From contig KV748177.1 in NCBI GenBank assembly GCA_001692895.1, positions 124,001 to 188,000 of the forward strand: a stretch of 64,000 nucleotides of DNA, read 5' to 3'. The position numbers and the translations under genes are program-made. Positions within the stretch are counted from its first letter, which is position 1; every line of letters starts with the position of its first letter. This DNA is from Cenococcum geophilum 1.58 (lineage: Eukaryota > Ascomycota > Dothideomycetes > Gloniales > Gloniaceae). Below the pieces are notes generated by a model. It made no database searches and was not told where the DNA came from. It worked only from the letters and a program-made list of their open reading frames with translations. Positions 1-12,795 of this stretch are shown in pieces.

Positions 1-335
1 ACCATATTAAACTAGGACCTTTTAAAATTATATAAAGAATTTCACTAGTTATATTTAAGTTAGACCTACTAGCTAAAATTAAGATATACCCTATATAGTA
101 TATTATAATGCTAGAGCTAGTATACAGGAATATTAAGCCACTAGTTTATAAAGCAGACATATATAGAGAATAGGAAGAAGACAAATAGCAAGTTTTAAAA
201 ATCGTTAATTATAAGGATATCGATAATAAAACATAGTATAAGGTTAAGTAGATAGGCTATACTAAGACTACCTAGGAGCCACTAGAAAATTTAAAAAACG
301 CTATAAGAAAGGTATAGGAGTATCGGAAGAAATTA
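1..335 (+). pseudogene. Pol C-terminus: integrase tail and chromodomain (relic)
   Basis: Frame-by-frame reading gives a typical gypsy integrase tail (GPFKI-like start, then a segment like 'YPI.YIIMLEL') followed at about 195-330 by a chromodomain. In the latter a VK.-IGYTKTT.-EPLEN motif matches the family signature VKWxGYxxxxWEP, with both Trp codons turned into TAG stops. Chromodomains in chromoviral integrases steer integration to marked chromatin. The stops and the TpA-rich codons fit RIP. It is dead as a gene, and its upstream part lies outside the window. Confidence 0.8.
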
Positions 336-1081
336 GGTTAGGCAGCATTAATAAAGAAGGATTATTAAAAAATAAGTCACCTAAGGGGGACTTAAGAAGA
401 GCAGTTACCGAGCTACTTAGATCTATTTCCTTCTCTATTAAAAGAAAATCTATTCTTTTATCGCCAAGTTTTTATAAACCTTATTTCACTAGTTTCTACT
501 TCTTAGAACGGACCTTCTTATAAACCCTTTTAAGATGGATTAACCAAGCGGACGCCGCAAAATAAGACTTAAGGGCCCATTACTAAGCATTAGCAGCCTC
601 CTATTCTATATTATGGAAATGGTATAACTCCACCAAAGTAACAGACAGTTTATTATCTAGCTATATAGTAGTAGATTAAATATAAAACCTTAAGATAAAT
701 TAATTAGGGAACTAGACGACTATTAAGAGTAATAGGTTATATATATTTAGTATTAGAGATAGAGTAAACGTTATAAGATAAACAAATATTCGCTTTAGTA
801 TACTCTAAGTAAGAGGACGGTTATTATAAAGATGGACTTGCTAACGCAATATAAACTAACCTTTCTTTAAAATAATAAGAATACGGAGATAGTATAATCT
901 TACTAAGAGATAATATTATAGCGACAGTGTAAACATGATAAGCAGTTAAAGACAAAGAAATTACTTTAGGTATAATAAGTAAGGATATTAACTAAATTAA
1001 TTAGACGGATATTATACCTCTAGTAAACAACTTAAAGATATTAGGAATCTTTAAGGATAAAGATAGAGAGAAGGGAAATAG
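336..1081 (+). other. 3' non-coding region of family-A element with polypurine tract
   Basis: No protein family is recognisable between the end of pol and the LTR. The same stretch occurs inverted at about 5260-4507. The last ~20 bases (GAGAGAAGGGAAATAG before the LTR) are purine-rich and are probably the plus-strand primer tract used in reverse transcription. Confidence 0.6.
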
Positions 1082-1516
1082 TGTTACGGACGCTTTAAAT
1101 ATAATATTACAACTACTTAGGGAAGAGTTAAAAGAAGCTAGTTAGTTAATATAGGTATAGTTTAGGATAGAGCCGATAGAGCTATATAATGAGGAATAGT
1201 AGCTAAGGTTATATAATGTAATCTATATAATCTATATAATCTATATAATCTATATAATCCATAACGGAGTAGATAAAGTACACGTATATTACGTATAAGA
1301 AGGATTTTATAGAAGTACGGTTGTGTATTTAAGGACCCTTAATCCCTACCTAGATAGTTCCTTCCTTATAGTAATTCTTAGAATACAGTTAGAGTTAATC
1401 TATTAGGCAACCACTCCACTAGTTATTATTACGTTGTTAACTTCCGTACTTGCATTTCCTACATACCTAGCCCATTAACAAGCCCATCGTAGTTCCTGCT
1501 ACAAGGTTCCGTTATA
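1082..1516 (+). repeat. LTR, family A (copy 2)
   Basis: Begins TGTTACGG and ends CCGTTATA, the CA end having become TA. It is homologous to the LTRs at 4087-4506 and 13474-13894 in inverted orientation. A short tandem run of a TCTATATAA-like unit lies at about 1220-1258. Confidence 0.85.
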
Positions 1517-4060
1517 TAAATAATCCATATTAGGTGTAAAATGTAATAAGCTATTTATATCCTTTTATAATACAGAGGCGGTTAAATATAGAGATAATAT
1601 TAAGCTTTATGTAGAAGTAAGCCTTACTTAGTCGGTTTAACGTCTCTTATATTAGTAGGATCGGATATTAGTTCTTAATAGTAATAGTATTAAGAGCTTA
1701 GTAGTCTACGCAGAAGCGTAGTCCGCCGCTTAATTTCTTAATAAAGATTACTAGTGTGGCTATAGGTAAAGACCTTACTTTAATAAATCCTTTGCTTAGG
1801 TTCTCGTCTAGGTACTTCTATAGTACTTAGAGTTTATTTTAGGATATCCCGTATAGGGGTCTAAATCTAGGCTACTTTTCTTCTTTAAGTGTAATCTTAT
1901 AATTATACGGTCGGTATTCTAGTAGCTTATCGGCTTTCTTCTATAAGAATGCCTCTAGGCGGTTATAGTACTCTACTAGTACCTTTATAGCAGGGTTAGT
2001 ATACTTCTTTAGTGCTAAGGCCTTCTTAATATTAGCTATAGTAATAGTAAAGATTATATATTTAAGTCTCTTAGCGAGTCGCGCTAGTAGGATAGCTCTA
2101 ATTATATAGATATTTAGGGCGTTAAGCAGGCTCTAGTTGTCTATAGTTTCTTATATAGTTCCTTACTTAATTTTAGGTTTGGTATTAGGTACGGAGTTAG
2201 TAATAGGTTTAGGTTTAGGTTCTTTAAGTATCCTTTTTATAGTAGAATATTAGTCCTTTTAATATCTTTATATAGTAAGCTTAAGCTTCTACCTAGCTTT
2301 AGGCAGTATAGTGCTTAGGATTAATTTACGGGGTTTAGTGGAATTTTCAGGTCCTTAATAGATATTAGTGGAAATCTTATGTCGGTGAAATTTAGTAAAA
2401 TTCCTAGGTTAGTAGAATCTGATAGATTCCTTAGGCGTAGGGTAGATATTCGTAGAAATTTTAGGCTAGTAGATCTTAGTAGATTTTCTAAACTTTAGTT
2501 TAGGGTCTAAGTAGTAAGTTATAAAGCACTTCTACTTATAACGGGAGGTGGTAAATAGAAGCTTAAGGTTGTTTTAGTTAATGGTTACCTTATATAGCTT
2601 TATCTAAGGTTATTTAAGAATTACTAGGTAACCTAAGGTGGTTATAAAGAGCTTAATCGATTCTTTATAGTCTAGGTATTAGAGTCTTAGGGCTATTACA
2701 TAAGTAATACGGCCTAAGATAGTATGTTTACTATTAAATCTAAATACGTTAATATGCTAGTTAAGGGGTATTAGGGTAAAACCATTGTCTTATATAAAGA
2801 TCTTATTAATAAATCTTATACTGCTAGCTCCTATATTAATTAGGACTTAAGCGTTAGCCTATTAACCTTTTTACTAAAGGTAGCAGTTAATAGTTATAGT
2901 ACAATTCTAAGAGTTGGGGTTTGTAACATTTAAAGCATTTAATAAGATCTTATAGTATAGCTGTCCCGAAGAGCGACTTAACTCTATAGCGCACCTTTTA
3001 GTGGCAAGTAGGAAGGGGTTCCTATAGAATATCGGTTGTGGCTTTATCCTTATAAGTAATACTTACTAGATATAGGGCTGGTGCTAAATAAAATTAAAGA
3101 CGGTAACCGGTAAATTAATGCGGTAAACGGCTGCTAGTATTAGCCGTTTATAAGTTGTTTTAGGGTATAGAGATAGAGTAGTATCTTAAGATATAAGCCT
3201 TACTTCTGCATTTAAAGTAAAGGCCTAGCTTAATGCGTTATTCTTATTTAGGGGACTCTAGTAGAGCGTATTTTAAGGTCCTATTATTAATATCTATAGC
3301 ATTAGAGTGCCTAAGTTGGGTTAATAACTTAGTAGGCTTTTATAGGGCTGTTGTATTATATTATGGAGCGGGCTTTAGTATTAGGCGTAGTATATTATTA
3401 TACTATTTATTAATAACGTTTATATAGGCATTAAGGGCTCCTAGTAGGTCTACGCCTATTAGGGAAGTCTTTAGTTTGGGGCTTAGGGATTTAATAAGGC
3501 TATTAATTAGTGCGGAGTTATTCCAGCCTGTTTCCTTTGCGTAATAGTTAAATTTAGAGAAGTATATTAGGAAGCTTTTCGTTTCTTAAGCTATATAGTT
3601 TATCTTTCTCTAAGTAGTAGCCTAGCGGTTTAGGTCACTATATATAGCTTTAAGAAGTATAACTAGGCTTTATACTAAGCTTGGTTAAAGGGGTTTAATA
3701 AGGTTAGCTGCCTTTCCTCCTAGTTAACTTAAGGCGTAATAGAGTTGGTTAGCTTTAATTAGTTAATAGTTAGTATTACTAGTTAGCTTATTCTTAAGCT
3801 AGCTTAAAAATAATTAAAGCTCTTAACGTTTACCGGTAAATACTAGAGGGTTAGGTAGTTATTTAGATCGTTATAGTATAGTAGTCGGTTTAGGGTAGAT
3901 AGCTACTATGGGTTTAGGGCTTACGTTCTATATATTTATCTTTAGAGATAGTATTTGGTCTTAAGGCCCTAATATATATATCTTAAGTATATAGATTTAT
4001 TCTTAGAGGTTCTTAATTAATCGCTAGTATTATACTTCTTATTTAGCTTATTATTAATTT
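1517..4060 (-). pseudogene. Gypsy family-B gag-pol relic (gag, protease, start of RT)
   Basis: Read on the minus strand, this is the middle of a gypsy polyprotein. Gag lies at about 4060-3180, collinear with the gag at 39345-40172. A zinc-knuckle remnant (CFKC) is near 2945-2910. A protease remnant with a degraded D-S/T-G-A site (reads NIGAS) is at about 2870-2640. The N-terminal RT block is at about 2060-1517, with segments like 'KLLEYRPYNYKI', 'GFIKV' and 'LRFCVDY.ALN'. It contains many stops. It is cut at 1517 by the family-A copy, and its gag continues at 20460-20312 beyond the Ngaro-like insertion. The full RT core, RNase H and integrase would lie outside the window on the left. Confidence 0.75.
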
Positions 4061-4086
4061 ATACTAGCGTTTATATATTGCTTAGC

Positions 4087-4506
4087 TATAACGGAGCCTT
4101 ATAGCAGGAACTACGGTAAACTTGTTATGGGCTAGGTATATAGGTATTACAAGTAAGTTAACAACGTAATAATAACTAGTGGAGTGGTTGCCTAACAGAT
4201 TAACTCTAATTATATTCTAAGAATTACTACAAGGAAAGAACTATCTAGGTAGGGACTGAGGGTCCTTAAATACACAACCGTACTCCTAAGAAAGTCGTTG
4301 CTCTGTCTACTCTGCCTGCTTTATTCGCTCTATTATAGATCTTATAAATTACACAGATTACATAAATTACATTACGTAACTCTGCTTACTATTCCTCGTT
4401 ATATAGTTCTATAGGTTCTATCCTAGACCATGCTTATATTAACTAACTAGCTTCCTCTAACTCCTCTCTAAGTAGTTATAATATCGTACTTAAAGCGTTC
4501 GTAATA
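4087..4506 (-). repeat. 3' LTR of chromovirus A
   Basis: 420 bp. On the plus strand it begins TATAACGGAGCC and ends GTTCGTAATA, the terminal TG/CA having become TA. It is followed at 4507-4530 by a pyrimidine run that is the complement of the polypurine tract, which marks this as the 3' LTR of a minus-strand element. Confidence 0.9.
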
Positions 4507-5279
4507 CCATCTCCCTCCTCTCTATCTTCGTCCTTAAAGATACCTAGCATCTCTAAGTTGTTTACTAGAGGTGTAATATCCGTTTAATTAATTTAGTTAA
4601 TATTATTACTTATAATACCTAAAGCACCTTCTTCTTCTTTAACTCTTTATTATATATATATAGTCTCTTCTATACTATCGCTTAGTGAAGTAATACTATC
4701 TCTATATTCTTATTACGCAAAAGAGGGGTTAGTCTATATTACGTTAGCAAGTCCTTTATCTTAACAGCCCTCTTTTTATATAGAGTGCACTAAAGCAAAC
4801 GTTTAATCGTCTTATGATGTTCGCTTAATTTCTAACGCTAAGTATACGCATCCTATAACTCTTAATAGTCTTTAAGTTCCCTAAGTAATTTATTATAGGG
4901 TTTTATATTTAATCTACCGTTGCGAAGCTTAATAGTAAGCTATTTTTGGCGCTGCTTGCGGTTTAACGTGCCTTAGAAGAGTCCGCACGTATTCTTAAAG
5001 CTTAGCGTCTAGCTTACGCTTATTTTTAGCGTTTAAAACGTGTCCGTAAGAAGGTTCGTTTAAAGAAGTAGAAACTTATTTAATAAGGTTTATAGGAACT
5101 TAGTAATAAAAAAACGGATTCTCTTCTAACAGAGAAGGAAATAACTCTAAGTAATTCGGCAGTCGCTCTTCCTAGGTCCCCCTTAGGTAACTTATTCTTT
5201 AGCGATTCCTCTTTATTAATATTACCTAACCTTTTCTCTTCTAATACTCTTATACCTTTCCTATAGCGTTTTTTAGGTT

Positions 5280-8200
5280 CTCTAGTAGTTTCTAGGTAGT
5301 CTCGTCGTAGCCTATCTACTTTACTTTGTACTATGTTTTATCGTCTACGTCCTTATAACTAACGATCTTTAAAACTTACTATTTATCTTCCTCTTATCCT
5401 TTATACGTGTCTACTTTATAAACTAGTGGCTTAATACTCCTATATACTAGCTCTAGCATTATAATATACTATATAGGGTAGATCTTTATCCTAGCTAGTA
5501 GGTTTAACTTAAATATAACTAATAAAATTTTCTATATAATTTTAAAAGGTCTTAGTCTAACGTAGTCCAACTTCTTACTTAGTCGTTAACACTTAAAAAT
5601 TTTATATAGTAGCTATACTTTATCTCCCTCCTTAAGATCTAGTCCCTTAGATCTCTTAGCATCGTAGTACCTTTTTATCCTTTACTATACCGTCTTAGCT
5701 GTTTCCGTAAGGTCTGCATAAAGATTTATTAAACTCTTTATTCTTTACTTAGCTATACTACTTATCTTCTTTACTTAACGTGGCGATAATAAGGTCCTTA
5801 GCTTATATCTATAATTCGCCTTAAATAGTAACGTGCCTATTCCTTTTTATGGTGTTATATTATATATAAACTATATAACTAGTAATAGCGATACCTAATT
5901 GTTCTATATATAATTAATATAATACCTTAAATATTATTCTAGTGTCTAATTTAATCTTTCTATTTAACCGTCTATCTATAGATAATATATAGTAGAAGTT
6001 ACTGCTTAAACTCCTTGCTCTACTAAGAATACTTCCTAGAATGCTATTATAAATCTTAGATCTCTATCTAATATAATTTTACTTAGTACTCTATATCTTA
6101 TAAATACTTCTTTAATATAAATTCTAGTAATATTTTCCGCTAATATTTCCTCTAAACATGCTATAAAGTATCCCTACTTTATAAGCTTATCTACTATTAC
6201 TAAGATTACGTTATAATCTTACCCGGTAATAGAATCTCTTAATTTTAGTAACTTAATAATAAAGTCCCATAATATAACCTCCTATAATCTCTCTAGTATT
6301 TTAATAGGTTATAGCTCTCTATATAGCTTATACCTTATTAGTTTATTTCTTTAATAATTTAGATATTCTTTTATAACTTGCCTAGCTAGTCCCTAAATTC
6401 CGTTAATAATATACTCCTCTTAAAGTCTTAACACTAAGCCTATAGCTCCGTTATGTCCTTAAGTTAGTCCCTTATAAAATAACTTAATAAACTCCTTTGC
6501 AATAGATCTTAGTACGTATATTACTTCTTAATTTTCGTACTACTCTAAGTCTAGATCCTCTATTTATATATTTAGGATTTTTTATATCTAATTACTTTCT
6601 AATAATTTATAGGTCTTCTCTTCTTATATTGCTATAATCTTTAGATAATTATACCTAATTAATTTATCTATATCCTTTCGTAATAAAGCCCCTAATAGCT
6701 TTTTATTNTTTTATAGTTTAGCCTTTNTACTTANAGNNTCTNCTNNTNTATTCTCTATNCCCTTAGTATACTAAATCTTAAAATAATATTCTATAAGCAT
6801 CTTCGCCTATCTAACCTATCTATAATTAAGTTCTTTTGTTATTAGGAACCCTATTAGGTTCTTATAATCCGTCTTAACTATAAATAGTTTTTCTATACCT
6901 TATAAGAATAATCTTTATTTTTTTAGTACTATAACTATACCTAATAACTCCTTATTATAGATGTTATAGTTTAGTTCTAGTAGTGTTATCTTTTAACTAT
7001 AGTATACTACTAGGTGCTATTTATTTTTATATTTTTATAGAAAGTACGCTTCTAGTATATAGTCTAATGCATCCGTTTTAACCACTATCTCTAACTATAG
7101 TTAATAGATTTTAAGGACTGGCTTCTAGGTAAATAACTATTTAACTCTTTTAAACAGTTCCTTTTATTCCTCTCCCTATACCTATAGTTCTTCCTTCTTT
7201 ATTAATCTTATAAGTGGCTTAATATTCTTTAACTATTAAGCTATAAACCTTCTGCAGTAGTTACAGAACCCTAAAAATAACCTTAACTATATTATATTTT
7301 CTAGTTCTTACCAATTTACTATAGCCTTAATCTTCTTTAGATCTATACTAAGTTAGCCTAGTTTAATAATAAATCCGACAAAATCTGTCTTCCTAGTAAA
7401 AAATTTGTATTTTTTAATTACTACTAGTATCTGTTCTTCTTATAGTCTCTTTAAAACCTACTTAACGTATTCTCTATATTCTTCCTTACTTATTAAGTAG
7501 ATAATAATATTATTAAGGTATACCATAACAAATTCATCTAAGTATTCTTTTAATATATTGTTAATACGCTTCTAAAATATTGCTAGTGCGTTTATAAGCC
7601 CGAATTATATAATTAGTAGTTTATATAGTCCTTCCTTTAACTTAAAGGCTACCTTCTATTTATCGCCTTCCTTAATTCTAATCTAATAGTACGCCTATCT
7701 TAAATCTATCTTTATAAAGATTTGCGTATTACTAATCCTGTCTTAGATTTTACTAATTAAGGGTAAAGAATACCTATTCTTCCTAGTAATGCTGTTTAAC
7801 TATTTATAGTTAATACATAGCCTAAGTTTTCTATTCTTCTTTAGTATAAATAGTACTAAATATCCCGCTAATAACTGTAACAGTCTAATATATCCTTTTT
7901 AAAGATTTTCCTAGATAAACTCCTTAAGTGCCTATAACTCTTTTTCTATTAACTTATAAGTTAGGTAGAACCTTAAACTTATTCCTAGTTCTAGCTCTAT
8001 CTTATAGTCCTATACTATATAATTTAACAGCTTTTTACTTTCTGGTAACTATAGCTTCTTACTATACTTATAGTATCTCTTTAGTATATAGCTTAATCCT
8101 TAATTAGTCTCCTTATATATTGCTCTAACTTAGTACTATACTAACTTAGTTTATTATTACGTTTTGCGTTATTATATATCTTTAATATTAACCTAACCTA

Positions 8201-8950
8201 TAACCTAATTAATCTTTAGATTATATTTCTGTAACTAAGGCATTTCTAACACTACCTTATTATTCCCTAATAGTAATATATTAAAAGACATCTTAACTTA
8301 TCTTCCTTTAATAGTTATCTAAATTGGTTCTGTTTTAAGATTAATAATACCTCCTCTATAGGCTATTAGGTCTCCTAAAATTGTTACTAATAGATAAGGG
8401 TGCTCTTTTTGCCTATATAGTAGCCCTATCCTTTTAACTGCTGCTAATAAGATATAGTTTTGTATCGCTTTACTATCTACTAACGCTTTAAACTGTTAAT
8501 CTTACCAATTAACTCTTAGGTTTAGGTATTATCCTTAAATTCCTTTAAGGGTCTAAGGTTATACTACTAGCTCCCTTTAGTCTTATAAGCCTCTACTTTT
8601 CCTAACTATTAGCTGCTTAATCCTATTATACTTAGCTTACTCTTTAGCCAATGCCTAGTTTACTTTTTATCTTTAATATACCATAAATAGGTGTTCTCTA
8701 GATATTCCTACTATTATTATCTATCTAAGCATTCTTCCGTAAGGAATCTTCCTAGTTAAAGTATTAAATCTCCTTCCTCTTATACTTCTACTGGATGCCA
8801 GCTGTGTATATACTTAGCATTTTTATACTATTATTTATCTATTATCTAGTATATCCTTATAGGGTATTTCCGGTTCTTTTCCTTTGGATTTTTATACATC
8901 TCGTATATATTATCTACGTATATAATCTATAATAGCGTATAGTATACTAG
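5280..8950 (-). pseudogene. Pol of chromovirus A: protease, RT, RNase H, integrase, chromodomain (relic)
   Basis: Minus-strand domains in order: protease at about 8530-8090 (active-site motif reads DSKA instead of DSGA, followed by an LLLGNNKAV-type flap), RT at about 8080-7300, RNase H at about 7250-6750, integrase at about 6560-5560, and chromodomain at about 5400-5280, matching the copy at 195-330. The RT active site at 7509-7520 reads YLNN, so both metal-binding Asp are Asn. Dozens of stops are present. Ambiguous bases occur at 6708-6759 and 9235-9262. The polyprotein cannot be active. Confidence 0.8.
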
Positions 8951-11470
8951 GTGCTTTAGGTTAACTCTTAACTTATCTCTATCTTTAAGTTTAAACCTCT
9001 ATTACACTAATCTAAACGTTATAACTTTATTCGTAGGTACTAAAACGCGCCTCTCGCTTCTCCAGTCCTCTAATTATTCCTTTAAATCCTTTAATATTAT
9101 AATTAAGGCTCCCTTAATATAATTTATCGCTTTTTCCGTAATTAGGTGGTTTTAGATAACTTTTTTATCTAACTATATATAGAAATCTTCCTATTTATTA
9201 TTATATCGTTGCCTATACCACTTTTAGTACAGCTNCTANAGTATATATAGTNTGTCCGTAANGAAGTATCTTCTTATTACTACGTTATAACAGCCTTTTA
9301 TATATTGTTTTTTAAACCTAATAGGAATCCCTAAATCCTTTTTATTTTCTAGTTTGGTAAGCCACTTAGCCCTTAGTATACCTATTCTTAACCTATTAGT
9401 AATTCTTTATATAGGTACTCTATCCCTTATATAACCTAGTATACTAGATCTTATATCTAGTTTCTTTTCTTACTATATAATAATTCTTACTCTAAACTCG
9501 TCTATAGTTTCTTATTATTTATATTTTATAATTAGATCCTTAAAGTTCTCTTACTTCTTAATCGCTATATTAACTTTTTAATCTTTAGGTTAAACACTAT
9601 ATTTACCTAGTAAGTCTTCTAGGTTTATATATCTGTCTCCTAATCTAACTACTATTTATACTATAGATTCCCTAATCTATAGCAAAGTCTCTTACTTCTT
9701 TCTTACAGGTGTCCTTATTTATACTCTAAATTCTTAACCCCTTGGATTCTTTAACCCTAAGCTTACTTCTTTCTTAAGCTACGCTCTAGCCTTAGTCTAA
9801 CTAGGCTTTACTAGTATCCTTATCTCGTCTTAAGAGTCCTAGATCTTACTTATCTCGTCTTAAGAGTTTTATACCTTTAGGAAACTTCATCCTAAGCTTA
9901 TTTATATATTACTAAACTAAGCTATTACTCTATCCTATTGGTTTTTGTTTATTATAGGTCCTTAAGTATACCTTATCTCATCTTAAGAATCTTAGTTGTC
10001 TCTTATCTTGTCTTAAAAATCTTAAGCCTTTAGTCTTTTACCTTTATTAAGTGGTAAGCTAGCACTAGTAGTTATCTACTTGCTTAATCGTCTTTAAATA
10101 TTACTCCTTCCATCTTATAAAGTAATGGATGCCGTATCTAATAGTGTTATAATACTTATTACCAAACCTTACTCTATAGCGGTCTTAGTCTCTACTTTTT
10201 TTGCGTTATTAAGGTTTAGATACCCCTAGTTAGTTCCTTTACTATCCTCGTTACTATTAATTAATAAGTACTCCAACCCCATTGTTATTATTACTAATTA
10301 TTATCTATATATTACTATAATATCTTAATCCAGCTTATAGAGTTAATCTTATTTTTTATCTAACTCTTTAGTTTCTTTAAGTCCTCTTAACTCTAGCTCT
10401 TATAGCTAATAGCTTGCACTATATTTAGCGTCTTTATAAATTTAGTATACGTTATTATAATAAAACGTAAAACTTTTAATTAAACATTCTTTTGTTCCTT
10501 GTAGTATACTATTATCCCTTTATACGTCTATATTATATACTACTAGTTTAGTTCCCTTTACTACGTAATAACTCTAACTACTTCTATAGTCTCTAGCGAA
10601 ATAACCCTATTTTCCGTAATTTATATAAGCTCCCTTTTTAAACTATTGCTTTTATTATAGAGTCCGCTTAAACGTCTTCTATTACTAAGATCCTTAGTTT
10701 AGCCTATACTCCTTAGTCCTATAATTACTTAATCCTTAACCTCTAGATTTCTATAGTTTTTTACTCCATCTCTTATAGGTTTTTTTTGTACCACTTAGGT
10801 CTATTAGCTCTGCGCTATACTATATTTTCTAATTTAGCTTAGGTTGTTGCGTACTCTATATCTTATATAACTATAGAACTCTATCCTAGCCTTTCTTAGC
10901 CTGTTCCCTTTAGTAGATCCTATTATCGATCTTTATCGCTTAATCTATTAGTTCCCTTAGGGTATCCGCGTCTTCTATTACATCAGCAAAATGTGTGTGC
11001 CTCCTGACAGTACTGACAGCTCCTGACAGCTCCTGTCAGGGCTGTCAGGAGCTCCAGGAGACACTCACACTCGGCATCCTGTCAGGAACCTGTCAGGAGG
11101 TCGCCCGGACCACCAGGACCACCAGGACCTCCAGGACCTCCAGGACTCCAGGACCTCCAGGACCATCAGGACCATTAGGACCATCAGGACCATCAGGACA
11201 ATAATAAAAATTCTAGATTTAAAAATAAGGTATATTAATACTCCAGTATTTACAGCTAGTCAAGAAATACAAAATTAATTTAATTATATATAATCTAAAT
11301 AATCCAAATCAATCTCTCCTGTCTACCGCCTGTGTCTGTCATGGAGCTCTACGATCGCTCGGGCGTCGGGCGATCNACTNAGGAGCCTCTCGCGGAGGCT
11401 CCAAATCGTCNATCGGCGGTGTTCCCGATGATCCGCCGGCCGTGTGCTGATTTCCTAACTAGGCCTAGTG

Positions 11471-11506
<36 letters not shown>

Positions 11507-11576
11507 ACCTATCTGTGCCTGCCTGTGCCTGTCGTGCCTACCTATCTATGCCTACCTGTCTGTATCTGTAATTCGG

Positions 11577-12250
11577 GGGAGAGGTCGGCCCGATCGAAGG
11601 CTCTGCTTGATTCGATTGCGATTGATTGTATTAATTCGAATCGTTCTCCATGGGCGTTCGTTGGCTGTACGTTTGAACGGTGGTCGTCTGGGGTGCCTCC
11701 CTAGGGGCCTTGATTCGATTTGATTCGGTAATAGGCTAATATCGAGGCTCTGGTTCGATTCGATCGATCGATCGAATCGATCGTGGTGTTCGCTGGCTGG
11801 TCGTTCGACGATTATCGTCTGGTTCTGACGACGGTCCTCTCCTACTTGCCTGCCTACCTGCCTGCCTACTACCTACTTACCTACCTACCTACCTACCTGC
11901 CTGCCTGTGTCAGTATCTGATTTAATTCGGGGGAGAGGTCGGCCCGATCGAAGGCTCTAATTGATCCAGGTCGTTCTCTATGGCCGTTCGCTAGCTGTAC
12001 ATTCGACGGTAGTCGTCTAGGGTGCCTCCCTAGGAGGCCTTGATACGATTCGGTAATGGGCCATATTAATTCGATTAATGATCAATTGAATCGTTCGTGG
12101 TCTTCGCTAGCTGGTTGTTCGAAAGGTTGTCGTCTTAGTTCTTGTAACGGTCGTCTGGTTCTGACGACGGCCGTCTGGTTCTGGCGACGGTCGTCTGGTT
12201 CTGGCGACGGTCGTCTGGTTCTGGCGACGGTCGTCTGGTTTTGGCGACGG
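11577..12250. repeat. Two tandem ~350-bp units inside the GC-rich element
   Basis: Unit 1 starts at about 11577 and unit 2 at about 11929. Both share GGGGGAGAGGTCGGCCCGAT, a GTTCTC-ATGG stretch, GGGTGCCTCCCTAGG, an ATCGATCGA-type palindrome region and a terminal GGTTCTG-CGACGG repeat, and they are separated by CCTG/CCTA microsatellite DNA. The second unit lacks part of the middle. Confidence 0.75.
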
Positions 12251-12544
12251 TCCTCTGCTGGCTGCCGTTCTAGTGCCTCTAAGGGAGGATGTAAGGAAGG
12301 GTAAAGAATGGGGTGGACTGCAAAGGGGTAACTTGGCAGAGGCACGTGTAGGCTATCGGGAATATAGCGGGACCCGATAGCACTGTGTGTCGCGCGCACG
12401 CGCACATAGGGTTGTGTCGCATTAGGGGGAGGTATCCCATTGGGGGGGTATCACAGTGGGGAGGGTGTCGCATTGGGGGGTGTCTTAAGGGGTGTGCATA
12501 GGAGGTGTCGCTTTAGGGGGGGGGTTGGGAGGGGTGTCGCTTAG

Positions 12545-12795
12545 GGGTATCCTGTCAGGAACCTGACAGGACGATCAGGAAAATTAAAATCCTGCCAGGA
12601 GCCTGTCAGGAACGATCAGGAAATACTAGTTTCCTGTTAGGACCCTAACAGGACCGTAAGAGGACGATCAGGAAATCAAAGATCCTGCCAGAAGCCTGTC
12701 AGGACGACCAGGACGATCAGGAAATCAAAATCCTGCCAGGAGCCTGCCAGGAGCTCCAGGAAAGTCAAAATCCTGTCAGGAGGCCTCCAGGATCT
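12545..12795. repeat. CCTGTCAGGA / GATCAGGAAAT minisatellite
   Basis: Five or so degenerate 40-60-bp units, each with an ATCCTGCCAGGAGCCTGTCAG-like head and a GATCAGGAAAT tail. TCCTGACAGGA is palindromic, so the array has strong hairpin potential. The opposite end of the element (10994-11200) holds related motifs. Confidence 0.7.

Larger units (their letters stand above)
1..1516 (+). mobile_element. 3' part of Ty3/gypsy chromovirus, family A copy 2
   Basis: The first ~1.5 kb is the reverse complement, with point differences, of about 5570-4087, so it is a second copy of the family-A chromovirus in the opposite orientation. It holds the end of pol with its chromodomain, a ~750-bp 3' non-coding stretch, a purine-rich tract ending at 1081 and the 3' LTR. 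The 5' part lies outside the window. Its LTR end at 1516 is followed directly by reverse-transcriptase sequence of another gypsy element on the minus strand, so it was inserted into that pol; TAAAT (1517-1521) is the expected right-hand target duplication, but the left one cannot be seen. The sequence is strongly CpA/TpG depleted. Confidence 0.85.

Noticed and set aside
3233-3427. 64-codon plus-strand frame
   Set aside because: It lies antisense in the family-B gag relic and has no recognisable features.
10995-11204. Open frame encoding a collagen-like Gly-Pro-rich tail
   Set aside because: The Gly-X-Y pattern is simply the CCAGGA minisatellite read in one frame inside a non-coding element; no other coding evidence.
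12056-12473. Overlapping 64-107-codon frames on both strands
   Set aside because: They arise from the 20-bp GGTTCTGGCGACGGTCGTCT repeat and G-rich runs; no protein-like composition.
12545-12795. Possible CRISPR-like array
   Set aside because: Units are degenerate, the spacers are not unique, and the context is a eukaryotic transposon; it is a minisatellite.
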